Shown: positions 52,393 through 61,839 of the stretch, piece by piece | Position numbering within the stretch: the first letter of the stretch is position 1 | Layout of the letters: every line of letters starts with the position of its first letter | NCBI RefSeq assembly: GCF_000768705.1 | Contig: NZ_AVPJ01000001.1 | Location: 124,001-188,000, forward strand | Reading direction: 5' to 3' | Source: Knoellia sinensis KCTC 19936 | GTDB lineage: Bacteria; Actinomycetota; Actinomycetes; Actinomycetales; Dermatophilaceae | Length of the DNA stretch: 64,000 bases | Notes under the pieces: generated by a model | Told to the model about the DNA's origin: nothing | What the model saw: the letters and a program-made list of their open reading frames with translations, nothing else | Database searches by the model: none | Program-made: the position numbers and the translations under genes

Positions 52393-53400
52393 TCAGGTGC
52401 GGGACAGGAGGTCCGCGACGATCTCGGCAGCCGGGGCGGACCGCACGGACCGATGGCCGGTTCCGGCCCAGAGGTGCACGAGGTCGGGCTGACCGGTCGC
52501 CTTGCCATGAGCGCGCAACGGCAGCGTGAGGTGGTGCACCTGCGGGTAGGCCGCCGGGGCCACCTCGCTGAAGACCTCGGTCCATGACGTGACGAGGGCA
52601 CGCGCGCTGCGACCCGTGAAGGCACGGGTCACGACGGTGTCGACGCGGTGCGTCAGCTCGTGTCGATGAATGTCGGCCGTGCCGGCCTCCGGGGTGCCGA
52701 GGAACGCCGTCCCGCAGGCCACCGCATGGGCTCCTGCACCGAGGAGCGCGACCACGTGGGCCGAGTCAGCCACTCCCCCGGCGGCGACGACGGGCAGGTC
52801 GGTGAGCTGTCGGATGTTCTGCAGGAGCAGACGGGTCGGCGCCTGGTGGTGGCCGGTGTCGACCGGACCGCCACGATGCCCCCCGGCCTCCCAACCCTGC
52901 GCGATCACTCCGTCCACGCCGAGCTCGTCAGCCCAAGCAGTCTCGCTCGCATCGTTGAGGGTGACCCAGACCTCGATCCCTGCGGCGCGAAGCCGGTCGA
53001 CGACGTCGGCGGGTGGCCACGCGAATGCGAAGGACACCACCGCTGGTGGCTCCGCGAGGATCACCTCGATCTTGGCGTCGAACGAGTCGTCGTCATGAAC
53101 GGGCTCTGCCAGTGGCACTCCGGCCTTGTCCGCCAGCGGCTGGAGGCGGGTGGCGTATTCGAGGACGAGGGCCGCGCTCCCCGGCTCGTAGAGCGATGGC
53201 GCAAACAGGTTGACCCCGAACGGTGCACCACCGACCGCCGCCCGCAGGAGGACGATGTCGTCGCGCAACCGATCGGGCGCGAGGTAGGCGCCGGCGAGGA
53301 AGGCGAAACCGCCCGCGTTCGTCACCGCCGCCGCCAGTTCCACGGTGCTGGGCCCGCCGGCCATCGGCGCGAGGACGAGAGGTCGGTCGAGAACGGTCAC
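52393..53400 (-). CDS. Nitronate monooxygenase family FMN protein
   Basis: 335-residue TIM-barrel flavoprotein of the 2-nitropropane dioxygenase/NMO family. RPLVLAPMAGGPSTVELAAAV, AGAYLAP and FGVNLF are N-terminal family blocks; GVIAQGWEAGGHRGG and LPVVAAGGVADSAHV bind FMN phosphate, and GTAFLGTPEAG follows. It oxidises nitroalkane toxins or related substrates; the true substrate is unknown. The GTG at 53400 lies 3 bp from the DUF3046 stop, so the two are coupled. Confidence 0.93.
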   Translation of the reverse strand: MTVLDRPLVLAPMAGGPSTVELAAAVTNAGGFAFLAGAYLAPDRLRDDIVLLRAAVGGAPFGVNLFAPSLYEPGSAALVLEYATRLQPLADKAGVPLAEPVHDDDSFDAKIEVILAEPPAVVSFAFAWPPADVVDRLRAAGIEVWVTLNDASETAWADELGVDGVIAQGWEAGGHRGGPVDTGHHQAPTRLLLQNIRQLTDLPVVAAGGVADSAHVVALLGAGAHAVACGTAFLGTPEAGTADIHRHELTHRVDTVVTRAFTGRSARALVTSWTEVFSEVAPAAYPQVHHLTLPLRAHGKATGQPDLVHLWAGTGHRSVRSAPAAEIVADLLSRT

Positions 53401-53403
53401 GGG

Positions 53404-53628
53404 TCAGCCGTGCCGCGAGGTGACGTCCCGACCGAGGCGCCGCTCCTGCGGAACGTCCATGTCCTCGCACAGGGCAAGCCAGACGATGCGCGGATGCACG
53501 CCCTCGTCGAGCGCCTGCATGACCGTGCGTCCGCCGAGCACACCGAGGACGTGGTCGCGCGCCAGGGTGGGCGCGTAGGTCTCTCCGAACTCGTCGTTCA
53601 TCAGCATCCAGAAGTGGCTGATCCGCAT
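53404..53628 (-). CDS. DUF3046 family small protein
   Basis: 74-residue actinobacterial protein of unknown function, usually encoded close to recA. The start MRISHFWMLMNDEFGETYA and the segment ALDEGVHPRIVWLALCEDMDVP match the family. It has no membrane segment or Cys cluster. ATG 53628 gives the family-like N-terminus, though no strong Shine-Dalgarno is visible. It is followed after 3 bp by the nitronate monooxygenase gene. Confidence 0.9.
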   Translation of the reverse strand: MRISHFWMLMNDEFGETYAPTLARDHVLGVLGGRTVMQALDEGVHPRIVWLALCEDMDVPQERRLGRDVTSRHG

Positions 53629-53735
53629 GCCCGCGAGTCTTGCACACGGCCGTGTGACGGCCGCGTGGCCGACCGAACGTGCCACGACGCGGGCCGGTTC
53701 GCCTCCCCCGCACTGCAATCGCAGACATTCCTTTG

Positions 53736-53741
53736 TAGGGT
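53736..53741 (+). promoter_or_regulatory. Candidate leaderless -10 of the ArsR/MFS operon
   Basis: TAGGGT ends 6 nt before the ATG at 53748. Confidence 0.5.
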
Positions 53742-53747
53742 CAACCC

Positions 53748-54335
53748 ATGCCGCCAGAGTTGGAGCACGATCCGCGCCGGGAGGTTGTCCTCGATGCGAC
53801 GACTCTCAAGGCCCTGACGCACCCCCTGCGTCCGCGCATTCTCAGTGCTCTTCGCCTTCACGGGCCCGCCACTGCATCGAGGCTGGCGGCACACCTCGGC
53901 GTCAACACCGGAGCCACGAGCTATCACGTCCGGCAGCTCGCCGAGGCCGGGTTCGTCGTCGAGGCCACCGAGCTCGGCAACGCCCGCGACCGGTGGTGGA
54001 GGGCCGCGCACGCACGGACGATCTTCGACACGCAAGGGGCCGACCAGGAGACGTCCGCGGCCTACCTCTCGGCCGTGGCCGCCGGCTACGCCGAGAACGC
54101 GCAGCGTGCCATTGCCGAGATTGCGACGCTGCCACCCGAGTGGGAGGACGCGGGCACCTTCAGCAACTTCACCCTCCGTCTCACTCCGGACGAGACGACG
54201 GAACTCATGGACGCGATCACCACCTTGATTCGCAGCCATCGTTCACATCAGGGTTCGATCGACGCTCCGCCAGAGGCACGGCCCGTGTCCGTCAACCTCG
54301 AGGTCTTCCTGGCTCCCGGGATGTCCGGGGAGTGA
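53748..54335 (+). CDS. ArsR-type winged-helix transcriptional regulator
   Basis: 195-residue regulator. The N-terminal winged helix (about 15-85) has LKALTHPLRPRILSALRLHG, ASRLAAHLGVNTGATSYHVR as recognition helix and LAEAGFVVEA wing. The C-terminal half (about 95-195) is helical and may bind a ligand. It lacks the Cys pattern of metal-sensing ArsR proteins. Its last bases overlap the GTG of the MFS gene, so it probably regulates that exporter and itself. The transcript is likely leaderless. Confidence 0.9.
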   Translation: MPPELEHDPRREVVLDATTLKALTHPLRPRILSALRLHGPATASRLAAHLGVNTGATSYHVRQLAEAGFVVEATELGNARDRWWRAAHARTIFDTQGADQETSAAYLSAVAAGYAENAQRAIAEIATLPPEWEDAGTFSNFTLRLTPDETTELMDAITTLIRSHRSHQGSIDAPPEARPVSVNLEVFLAPGMSGE

Positions 54336-55603
54336 CCGGGTCTCACGTGCGCCAAAGTCGGCGCAGTCTCTACGGCATGCTCGTGGCCTCGAGCGTGTCC
54401 ATCGCGGGCACCCGTGTCTCGACGATCGCCATCCCGTGGTTCGTCTACACCCAGACGAGGTCACCCGCGCTCACCGGTCTCGTCCTCACGGCCGAGATGG
54501 CGCCCTACGTCGTGTCCAAGGCTCTCGGAGGGCCTCTGGTCGACCGGCGTGGGCCGCGCACGATCAGCATTCTGGGCGACATCATCAGTGGCGCCTTCCT
54601 GGCCCTGATCCCGATTCTGTATGCCGTGGGTCAGCTCGATCTTCCGGACAGGGTTCCGCTGCTGCTCGCCCTCGTCGCCCTCGCCGGCGCCTTCCGTGGC
54701 CCCGGGGATGGCGCGCGCAACGCGATGATCCCGGCAGTGGCCGACGCATCGGGCGTCAGCGTCGAGCGCATCACCGGACTCGACGCCACGATCGACCGCG
54801 CCAGCGGGCTCCTCGGGGCCGGGGTCGGAGGCTTCCTCGTCGCGGGCTTCGGTGGAGCGCAGACCGTCGCGGTGACCGCCGCCGCGTCCCTCGTGAGCGC
54901 GCTCGTGGTCGCCCTCTTCGTCCCGCGCGCCCCCATGGGCGACACCGAGGAAGCGGGCAGCTACCTCGTCCGCCTCCGAGCCGGAGCCTCGTTCCTGCGC
55001 AAGGACCGACTGCTGCGAGCAGTCCTCCTCATGATCGCCGGGACCAACCTCCTCGAGGCCGCCTACATCTCGGTGATGCTCCCGGTCTGGGTCAGTGCCA
55101 ACGGCTACGGTCCCGAGATCATCGGCCTCCTGGGCCTCCTCTACGGCGGATCGGCGGTGCTCTCCAGTGCCGCTGCGACGACAGCGGCAGGGCAGTTCAG
55201 CCGCCGCACGGCCTATCTCCTCGGCTTCACCCTGGCCGGTGCCCCGCGCTACCTCGCGCTGGCATTCGGCGCTCCCCTCTGGGTCATCATCGTGTGCAAC
55301 GTCGTCGCGGGTCTCGGCGCCGGCTTCATCAACCCCACGATCAGCGCCATCTTCTTCGAGCGGGTCCCGCGCCACCTCGTCGGTCGCGTCGGATCGCTTG
55401 CCGATGCGGTCGCCTGGACGGGCCTGCCCCTCGGCGGGATCGTGGGCGGCGCCGCCGTCACCGCGGTCGGGGTGTCGCCAGCGCTGGGTGCGGCGGGGGC
55501 GGCATACCTCGTCTCGACCGCGCTGCCGGGGATGCGACCGGAGTGGCACGAGATGGACCGTGCGCGTCCGTCTGCGAAACCTGCGCAGGGCGCTGATACC
55601 TGA
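54332..55603 (+). CDS. MFS transporter (MFS_3/enterobactin-exporter-like)
   Basis: 423-residue 12-helix major facilitator. LVASSVSIAGTRVSTIAIPW is the first helix region, and the A-loop reads GGPLVDRRGPRTISILGD, equivalent to the MFS G-x3-D-R-x-G-R motif. LDATIDRASGLLGAGVGGFL and the second-half GQFSRRTAYLLGF follow. The group includes drug and macrolide exporters; the substrate is unknown. The GTG at 54332 overlaps the ArsR stop (GTGA), implying co-regulation by that repressor. Confidence 0.92.
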   Translation: MTGSHVRQSRRSLYGMLVASSVSIAGTRVSTIAIPWFVYTQTRSPALTGLVLTAEMAPYVVSKALGGPLVDRRGPRTISILGDIISGAFLALIPILYAVGQLDLPDRVPLLLALVALAGAFRGPGDGARNAMIPAVADASGVSVERITGLDATIDRASGLLGAGVGGFLVAGFGGAQTVAVTAAASLVSALVVALFVPRAPMGDTEEAGSYLVRLRAGASFLRKDRLLRAVLLMIAGTNLLEAAYISVMLPVWVSANGYGPEIIGLLGLLYGGSAVLSSAAATTAAGQFSRRTAYLLGFTLAGAPRYLALAFGAPLWVIIVCNVVAGLGAGFINPTISAIFFERVPRHLVGRVGSLADAVAWTGLPLGGIVGGAAVTAVGVSPALGAAGAAYLVSTALPGMRPEWHEMDRARPSAKPAQGADT

Positions 55604-55612
55604 CCCTATCCA

Positions 55613-55635
55613 CTGTCGGCGCGGGGTGAGAGGCT
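55613..55635 (+). promoter_or_regulatory. Candidate PafBC-type promoter of lhr
   Basis: CTGTCGGCG (55613-55621), an 8-bp spacer and GAGGCT (55630-55635) resemble the RecA-NDp consensus. The -35 matches 7 of 9 positions; the -10 lacks the leading TA. The start codon lies 9 nt further. Confidence 0.45.
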
Positions 55636-55644
55636 GGCCCCCTG

Positions 55645-58600
55645 ATGACGGCAAACGTGCTCGAGCGCTTCTCTCCGGCCACCGCGACGTGGTTCCGGGA
55701 CTCCTTCAGTGCGCCCACGGCCGCGCAGTCGGGCGCTTGGGAGGCCATCAGTTCCGGTCATCACTCACTGGTCGTCGCACCCACGGGCTCGGGCAAGACC
55801 CTGTCGGCCTTCCTCTGGGCGCTCGACCGTCTCGGGACCGACCCCCTCCCGGAGGAGAAGCTCCGTCGCTGCCGCGTCCTCTACGTCTCGCCCATGAAGG
55901 CTCTTGCGGTCGATGTCGAGCGCAACCTGCGCAGCCCCTTGGTCGGCATCGGTCACGCCGCCGCCCGACTGGGGCTCAAGCAGCGCGACATCACCGTGTC
56001 GGTGCGCAGCGGCGACACCCCGGCGGGCGAGCGCCGCGCCTTTGCGCGGACCCCGAGCGACATCCTCATCACGACACCCGAGTCGTTGTTCCTCATCCTC
56101 ACGTCACAGGCCCGCGAGGCACTGCGCGGGGTCGAGACGGTCATCCTCGACGAGGTCCATGCCGTGGCCGGCACCAAGCGTGGTGCGCACCTCGCACTGT
56201 CCCTCGAGCGGCTCGACGCCCTTCTCGATCGGCCGGCACAGCGCATCGGCCTGTCCGCGACGGTCGAGCCGGTCGACGAGGTGGCGAGATACCTCGCGGG
56301 TGGGCGTCCGGTCGAGATCGTGAGGCCACCGTCGACCAAGGAGTGGGAGCTCGACGTCGTCGTCCCCATCGCCGACATGTCGTCCCTCGGGGAAGTCATC
56401 GAGGATGACCTCAGTGGGCCCGCGTCGGGAGCCGAGCGCAGGGCGTCGATCTGGCCGCACGTCGAGGAGCGCATCGTCGATCTCGTGGCGGCACACCGCT
56501 CAACGCTCGTCTTCGCCAACTCTCGACGGTTGGCCGAGCGGCTCACGGCCCGACTCAACGAGATCTGGGAGGAGCGGCTCGCCGCTGCCGCCGAGTCGCC
56601 CGACGCCGACGGTGACATGGGCACGGAGGTGAGCGGACGGCATACGGGCTCTTCCGCGTCCCTCCGAACTCCGGCCCAGGTCATGGCGCAATCGGGGAGC
56701 TCGATGGGGGCTGCGCCGGTCCTCGCGCGCGCCCACCACGGGTCGGTGAGCAAGGAGCACCGCCAGCTCATCGAGGAGGACCTCAAGGCCGGTCGGCTAC
56801 CGGCCGTCGTCGCCACGAGCAGTCTTGAGCTCGGCATCGACATGGGCGCGGTGGACCTCGTCGTGCAGGTCGAGTCCCCTCCGTCGGTGGCGTCCGGGCT
56901 GCAGCGGGTCGGGCGGGCAGGGCACCAGGTCGGTGCCGTGTCCCAAGGTGTCCTCTTCCCGAAGTTCCGCGGGGACCTCGTGCAGACCGCCGTCGTCGTG
57001 GAGCGGATGCGCGCGGGCGCCATCGAGTCGCTGCGCGTTCCCGCGAATCCGGTCGACGTGCTCGCGCAACAAGTGGTCGCCATGACCGCGGTGGACGACT
57101 GGACCGTGGACGAACTCGAGCAGGTCGTCCGCCGCGCGGCGCCCTTCGCCTCACTCCCCCGATCGATCCTCGACTCCGTCCTCGACATGCTGTCCGGGCG
57201 CTACCCCAGCGACGAGTTCGCCGAGCTTCGCCCACGCATCGTCTGGGACCGGGTGACCGGTGTGCTGTCCGGACGGCCGGGCGCCCAGCGGCTCGCGGTG
57301 ACGTCCGGCGGGACGATCCCCGACCGCGGTCTCTATGCCGTGTTCCTCGCCACGGGCGAGGGCACGGGACGCCGGGTCGGCGAACTCGACGAGGAGATGG
57401 TCTACGAGTCGCGCGTCGGCGACGTCTTCACCCTGGGCACCTCCACCTGGCGGATCGAGGACATCACCCACGACCGGGTGTTGGTGACACCCGCCCCGGG
57501 CGTACCCGGGCGCCTGCCCTTCTGGAAGGGCGACCAGTTGGGCCGCCCCGCGGAGCTCGGCAAGGCCGTAGGCGCCTTCGTGCGTGAAGTCGCTGCGGCA
57601 ACGCCAGAGCAGGCCCGCTCCAGAGTCGCCTCGGCCGGACTCGACGCGTGGGCCACCGACAACCTCGTGGCCTACCTCGACGAGCAACGCGCCGCCACCG
57701 GTCACGTTCCCGACGACCGCACGATCGTCGTCGAGCGCTTCCGCGACGAGATCGGCGACTGGCGCGTGGCGGTTCACAGCCCGTTCGGCGGTCAGGTCCA
57801 CGCACCGTGGGCGCTCTGCGTCTCGGCCCGGATGCGCGAGCGCTTCGGCGTCGACGTGCAGGCAATGCACGGGGACGACGGCATCGTCTTCCGCCTGCCG
57901 GACCTCGAACTCGACGACGAGCAGCTCGGCGGTCGCGGTGCAGCCACTGAGCTGCTCGACCTGGTGCGCCTCGACCCCGACGACGTGCACGACCTCGTGA
58001 CCGGCGAGATCGGTGGCTCCGCGCTCTTCGCAGCACGCTTCCGCGAGTGTGCGTCGCGAGCACTGCTCCTCCCCCGCCGCCGGCCGGATCGCCGACAACC
58101 GCTCTGGCAGCAACGCCAGCGCGCGGCGCAGCTCCTTGAGGTGGCGAGTCAGTACGCCTCGTTCCCCATCGTCCTGGAGACCGTGCGCGAGTGCGTTCAG
58201 GACGTGTTCGACGTCCCGGGACTGACCGCACTCATGTCGTCGATCGCCTCTCGCGAGGTGACCCTCGTGGATGTCGAGTCGGCGCAGCCCTCGCCGTTCG
58301 CCCGCTCGCTCATGTTCGGCTACGTCGCGCAGTTCCTCTACGAAGGCGACTCGCCACTGGCGGAGAAGCGGGCTGCAGCGCTCTCCCTCGATCCGACCCT
58401 CCTCGCCGAGTTGCTGGGCCGGGGTGAGGGCCTGTCCCTGCGGGACCTCCTCGACCCCGAAGCCGTCACCCGCACCGAAGCCGAGCTGCAGCGGCTCGCG
58501 GAGGATCGTCGGTGTCGCGATGCGGAGGACGTGGCCGATCTGCTTCGCACCCTGGGTCCGCTGTCACTCACCGAAGTCACCCGCCGCACCCGCGCCGGGT

Positions 58601-60384
58601 CGACCGCCCGCGACATCGGATCCTGGCTCGTGGACCTCGAAGGGGCGCGGCGGATCATTCGGGTTCGGATCGCCGGTGAAGAGCGGTGGGCCGCGATCGA
58701 GGATGCCTCCCGACTGCGCGACGCACTCGGGGTTTCGCTGCCCGTCGGGGTTCCTCAGGCCTTCCTCGAGTCCGTCCCCGACCCGCTCGGCGACCTCGTC
58801 GCGCGCTACGCCCGCACCCACGGCCCCTTCAGCGCGTCGGCCGTTGCTCACTGGTGGGGCGTGGGGCCGGCGGTCGCCGTCGATGCCCTCCGACGCCTCG
58901 TCTCCGCCGGCCGGGTCGTCGAGGGTGAGTTACTGCCCACCGAGAGCGGCGGTGGTGCGCACGGGCTCGACTACTGCGACGCGGAGGTCCTGCGCACGCT
59001 GCGGCGGCGATCCCTCGCCGCCCTGAGGGCCGAAGTGGAGCCGGTCGCCGCGGTCGAGCTCGCTCGTTTCCTCCCCCAGTGGCAGTCCGTCGGCGGCGGA
59101 CTTCGTGGGCGGGAAGGCCTCATCCGAGCCGTCGAGCAACTCGCCGGGGCCGTGCTGCCCGCCAGTGCGCTCGAGAGCTTGGTGCTTCCCGTGCGAGTGG
59201 CCGGCTACACACCGGCGCTCCTCGACGAGCTCATGAGCGTCGGCGAAGTCGTCTGGCGGGGCCACGGGTCGCTGCCCGGCGACGACGGCTGGGTCTCGTT
59301 GCACCTTGCCGACACCGCACACCTCACGATGGCCCCACCCGAGGACGGTGAGCTCGGCGATCGGGCGGAAGCGGTTCTCGAGGTCCTCTCCCGTGGTGGC
59401 GCCTACTTCTTCCGCGCCCTCGCCGACGCCGTCGAGGCAACGGACGCCGAGGTGGTCGACGACCTGTGGGCGCTCGTGTGGTCGGGCCATGTCGCAGGCG
59501 ACACCTTCGCGCCTGTTCGCGCGTTGCTCGCCGGTGGTCGGACCGCGCACAAGCGCGCGACGTCCGGCCCTCGATCGACAAGGTATGCCGGCCGCTCCGG
59601 TTCGCTGGGCACCCTGGGTGGGCGTCGCGGCGCCTCTCGTCCTCTCACCGTCACCCGGTCCGCACCCGCAGTCGTGGCGGGCCGATGGTCCGTGCTGCCC
59701 GAGGTCGAGACGGACACGACCGTGCGAACCTTGGCGACGGCGGAGATCCTCCAGGACCGCTACGGCGTGCTCACCCGGGGCAGCGTGGTCGCCGAAGATG
59801 TGCCTGGTGGATTCGCGGCGGTTTATCGCGTGCTCGCGGCGGCTGAAGAGTCGGGGCGCGTGCGTCGCGGCTACTTCGTGGAGTCGCTGGGGGCAGCCCA
59901 GTTCGCCACCACGGGTGCCATCGACCGCCTGAGGGCGGGCGCCCGAACGCTCGGTGCCCCCAGCGACCCCTCCGGCCAGCGGGCGCTGGTCCTGGCTGCG
60001 ACCGACCCGGCCAACGCCTATGGCGCAGCCCTGCCGTGGCCCGTCCGACCCGTGCCCGATGGCAGCGACGAAACCACCGGAGCAACCCGGTCCGGACACC
60101 AGCCCGGACGCAAGGCCGGCGCGCTGGTGATTCTCGTCGACGGTGACCTCGTCATCTACGTCGAGCGAGGCGGCAAGACACTGCTCTCGTGGACCGACGA
60201 CCCGGTGCATCTCCAAGCCGCGGCCGACGCCTTGGCACTCGCGGTGCGTGAAGGTGCCCTGGGCCGGCTCACCGTCGAGAAGGCCGATGGTGGCGCGCTC
60301 CTGGGCTCCGGCCATCCACTCGTCGATGCTCTGGCGCAGGCGGGGTTCCACGCCACTCCCCGGGGCCTTCGACTCCGAAGGTGA
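55645..60384 (+). CDS. lhr: Long-form Lhr ATP-dependent helicase
   Basis: 1579-residue 3'-5' superfamily 2 helicase active in DNA repair. The Lhr core has Walker A VVAPTGSGKTLSAFLWALD (about 46), VILDEVHAVAGTKRGAHL, the motif III LSATVEP, and motifs V-VI SLELGIDMGAVDLVVQ and RVGRAGHQVG. A winged-helix and beta-barrel part (about 440-850) follow, then the long C-terminal domain found in mycobacterial-type Lhr. A low-complexity insert at about 315-350 contains a GTATGCCG copy. It lies 6 bp upstream of nei2, a conserved pairing in actinobacteria. Confidence 0.96.
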   Translation: MTANVLERFSPATATWFRDSFSAPTAAQSGAWEAISSGHHSLVVAPTGSGKTLSAFLWALDRLGTDPLPEEKLRRCRVLYVSPMKALAVDVERNLRSPLVGIGHAAARLGLKQRDITVSVRSGDTPAGERRAFARTPSDILITTPESLFLILTSQAREALRGVETVILDEVHAVAGTKRGAHLALSLERLDALLDRPAQRIGLSATVEPVDEVARYLAGGRPVEIVRPPSTKEWELDVVVPIADMSSLGEVIEDDLSGPASGAERRASIWPHVEERIVDLVAAHRSTLVFANSRRLAERLTARLNEIWEERLAAAAESPDADGDMGTEVSGRHTGSSASLRTPAQVMAQSGSSMGAAPVLARAHHGSVSKEHRQLIEEDLKAGRLPAVVATSSLELGIDMGAVDLVVQVESPPSVASGLQRVGRAGHQVGAVSQGVLFPKFRGDLVQTAVVVERMRAGAIESLRVPANPVDVLAQQVVAMTAVDDWTVDELEQVVRRAAPFASLPRSILDSVLDMLSGRYPSDEFAELRPRIVWDRVTGVLSGRPGAQRLAVTSGGTIPDRGLYAVFLATGEGTGRRVGELDEEMVYESRVGDVFTLGTSTWRIEDITHDRVLVTPAPGVPGRLPFWKGDQLGRPAELGKAVGAFVREVAAATPEQARSRVASAGLDAWATDNLVAYLDEQRAATGHVPDDRTIVVERFRDEIGDWRVAVHSPFGGQVHAPWALCVSARMRERFGVDVQAMHGDDGIVFRLPDLELDDEQLGGRGAATELLDLVRLDPDDVHDLVTGEIGGSALFAARFRECASRALLLPRRRPDRRQPLWQQRQRAAQLLEVASQYASFPIVLETVRECVQDVFDVPGLTALMSSIASREVTLVDVESAQPSPFARSLMFGYVAQFLYEGDSPLAEKRAAALSLDPTLLAELLGRGEGLSLRDLLDPEAVTRTEAELQRLAEDRRCRDAEDVADLLRTLGPLSLTEVTRRTRAGSTARDIGSWLVDLEGARRIIRVRIAGEERWAAIEDASRLRDALGVSLPVGVPQAFLESVPDPLGDLVARYARTHGPFSASAVAHWWGVGPAVAVDALRRLVSAGRVVEGELLPTESGGGAHGLDYCDAEVLRTLRRRSLAALRAEVEPVAAVELARFLPQWQSVGGGLRGREGLIRAVEQLAGAVLPASALESLVLPVRVAGYTPALLDELMSVGEVVWRGHGSLPGDDGWVSLHLADTAHLTMAPPEDGELGDRAEAVLEVLSRGGAYFFRALADAVEATDAEVVDDLWALVWSGHVAGDTFAPVRALLAGGRTAHKRATSGPRSTRYAGRSGSLGTLGGRRGASRPLTVTRSAPAVVAGRWSVLPEVETDTTVRTLATAEILQDRYGVLTRGSVVAEDVPGGFAAVYRVLAAAEESGRVRRGYFVESLGAAQFATTGAIDRLRAGARTLGAPSDPSGQRALVLAATDPANAYGAALPWPVRPVPDGSDETTGATRSGHQPGRKAGALVILVDGDLVIYVERGGKTLLSWTDDPVHLQAAADALALAVREGALGRLTVEKADGGALLGSGHPLVDALAQAGFHATPRGLRLRR

Positions 60385-60390
60385 GCGGCC

Positions 60391-61257
60391 GTGCCTGAAG
60401 GTGACACCATCTGGCGGACTGCGCATCGACTGCACCAGGCTCTCGTCGGTGCCGAGATCGCGGTGAGCGACTTCCGCTTCCCCGATCTCGCCACCCTTGA
60501 TGTGTGTGGCTCCGTCACGACCGAAGTGGTCAGTGTCGGCAAGCACCTGCTCCACCGTCTCGACTCCGGCATCACGATCCATTCCCACCTCAAGATGGAG
60601 GGCCAGTGGCGGATCGAACGCCCCGGCGATGCGGCCCCGTGGATGCGGCGGGGCGACCTGCGGGCGGCAGTCGGAACGGAGCAGTGGGTCGCACTCGGCC
60701 TCAGGCTCGGAGCGCTCGCTGCCCTGCCAACGTCGCGAGAGCTCGAGGTCGTTGGTCACCTCGGACCCGACGTCCTGGGGCCGGGATGGGATCCACACGT
60801 GGCGTGCCAGCGGATCGCGTCCGCAGGAACGGTCATCGGTGCTGCGCTGCTCGATCAACGACTGCTGGCTGGAGTGGGCACCATCTGGGCGTCCGAGTCC
60901 CTCTTCATCGAGCGACTGGGACCGTGGTCATCCGCACAGGACCTCGGCCAGGAGGAACTCGCCGCGCTCGTCGACCGGATCCACCACCTCATGGATCGGG
61001 CCCGGCGGGGCGGCGTCCAGTCGAGCACCGGGTCGCGACGGCGCGGTGAGGAACTCCTCGTGCACGGACGCTCGGGGCGGCCGTGCCGACGGTGTGGCAC
61101 CACGATCCGCGTCGCACCGACGGGTCCGGCTGGGCGACAACGCACCCTGTTCTATTGCCCGACCTGCCAAGGTGGGCTGGCGCCTGACGACGCCGGTGAG
61201 CCGCAGCGCCCGCTCGGATCGGCACGCGGGCGCGGCTCAACCGAGCGGCGCCGATGA
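60391..61257 (+). CDS. nei2: Endonuclease VIII-type DNA glycosylase (Nei2)
   Basis: Fpg/Nei-family bifunctional DNA glycosylase, 288 residues. The N-terminal MPEGDTIWR provides the catalytic Pro-Glu after Met removal. The H2TH region has LLDQRLLAGVGTIWASESLF, and the C-terminal zinc finger is CRRCGTTI...YCPTC with CxxC pairs about 22 residues apart. It excises oxidised pyrimidines. A 40-residue basic tail follows. The GTG start lies 6 bp after the lhr stop, so the two repair genes form an operon. Confidence 0.94.
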   Translation: MPEGDTIWRTAHRLHQALVGAEIAVSDFRFPDLATLDVCGSVTTEVVSVGKHLLHRLDSGITIHSHLKMEGQWRIERPGDAAPWMRRGDLRAAVGTEQWVALGLRLGALAALPTSRELEVVGHLGPDVLGPGWDPHVACQRIASAGTVIGAALLDQRLLAGVGTIWASESLFIERLGPWSSAQDLGQEELAALVDRIHHLMDRARRGGVQSSTGSRRRGEELLVHGRSGRPCRRCGTTIRVAPTGPAGRQRTLFYCPTCQGGLAPDDAGEPQRPLGSARGRGSTERRR

Positions 61258-61261
61258 CGAC

Positions 61262-61828
61262 CTACTCGGGCGAGTTCGCCGCTCGGCGGAGGATGCCCTC
61301 GACGACCTCGGACTTGGCGTCGGCGTAGTCCTGGACGAACCGCCAACGGCGCGCGGCGAGCTCGCGCTTCACCGCGGCATACCGGTCCCGGTCTTCGGGG
61401 TGGGTCCGGAGCCAGTCACGGAAGCCGAGCAGTCGGGCGATCTCCGCAGCGCCGACATCGGGCGCCAGCACGTGCAGGTTGATGTCGTGGTCCGATCCGC
61501 GGGCGACTCGCTGGTAGAGGACGCGGTGCTCCAGCCACTCGGGCTCGCGAACCTGGAGCCAGTAGCCGAGCGGCTCGAGCGCCGGCACATAGACGTGCTC
61601 GTCCGCCGCGTCGGGCACCTGAATCAGGATGTCGATGACCGGCTTGGCCGCCAGACCGGGGACCGAGGTCGACCCGACGTGGTCGACGGCGAGGGCCGAT
61701 GCGCCCACTGCGGCACGGATCTCTGCCGCGTCCGATGCGTAGCGCGCAGCCCACTGCGGATCGGGGTCGCAGATGACGACCGGCACGGAGAACGGCTCCG
61801 GAGGCTCCCCCACGATGGGCGCAGCCAC
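61262..61828 (-). CDS. GrpB family (nucleotidyltransferase-fold) protein
   Basis: 188-residue GrpB/DUF UPF0157 family protein with a nucleotidyltransferase-like fold. ALAVDHVGSTSVPGLAAKPV and IDILIQVPD carry the GS-x10-D-x-D pattern, and SDHDINLHVLAP and FRDWLRTHPEDRDRYAAVK are the family's C-terminal blocks. Some relatives are fused to dephospho-CoA kinase. Substrate unknown. The GTG at 61828 lies 11 bp after the clgR stop on the same strand. It converges with nei2, 4 bp apart. Confidence 0.92.
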   Translation of the reverse strand: MAAPIVGEPPEPFSVPVVICDPDPQWAARYASDAAEIRAAVGASALAVDHVGSTSVPGLAAKPVIDILIQVPDAADEHVYVPALEPLGYWLQVREPEWLEHRVLYQRVARGSDHDINLHVLAPDVGAAEIARLLGFRDWLRTHPEDRDRYAAVKRELAARRWRFVQDYADAKSEVVEGILRRAANSPE

Positions 61829-61839
61829 AGAGGGTCGGG

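Noticed and set aside
58930-60858. 642-codon open frame on the minus strand
   Set aside because: Entirely antisense to lhr and nei2, both with complete catalytic motifs; composition is Arg/Gly-rich noise.
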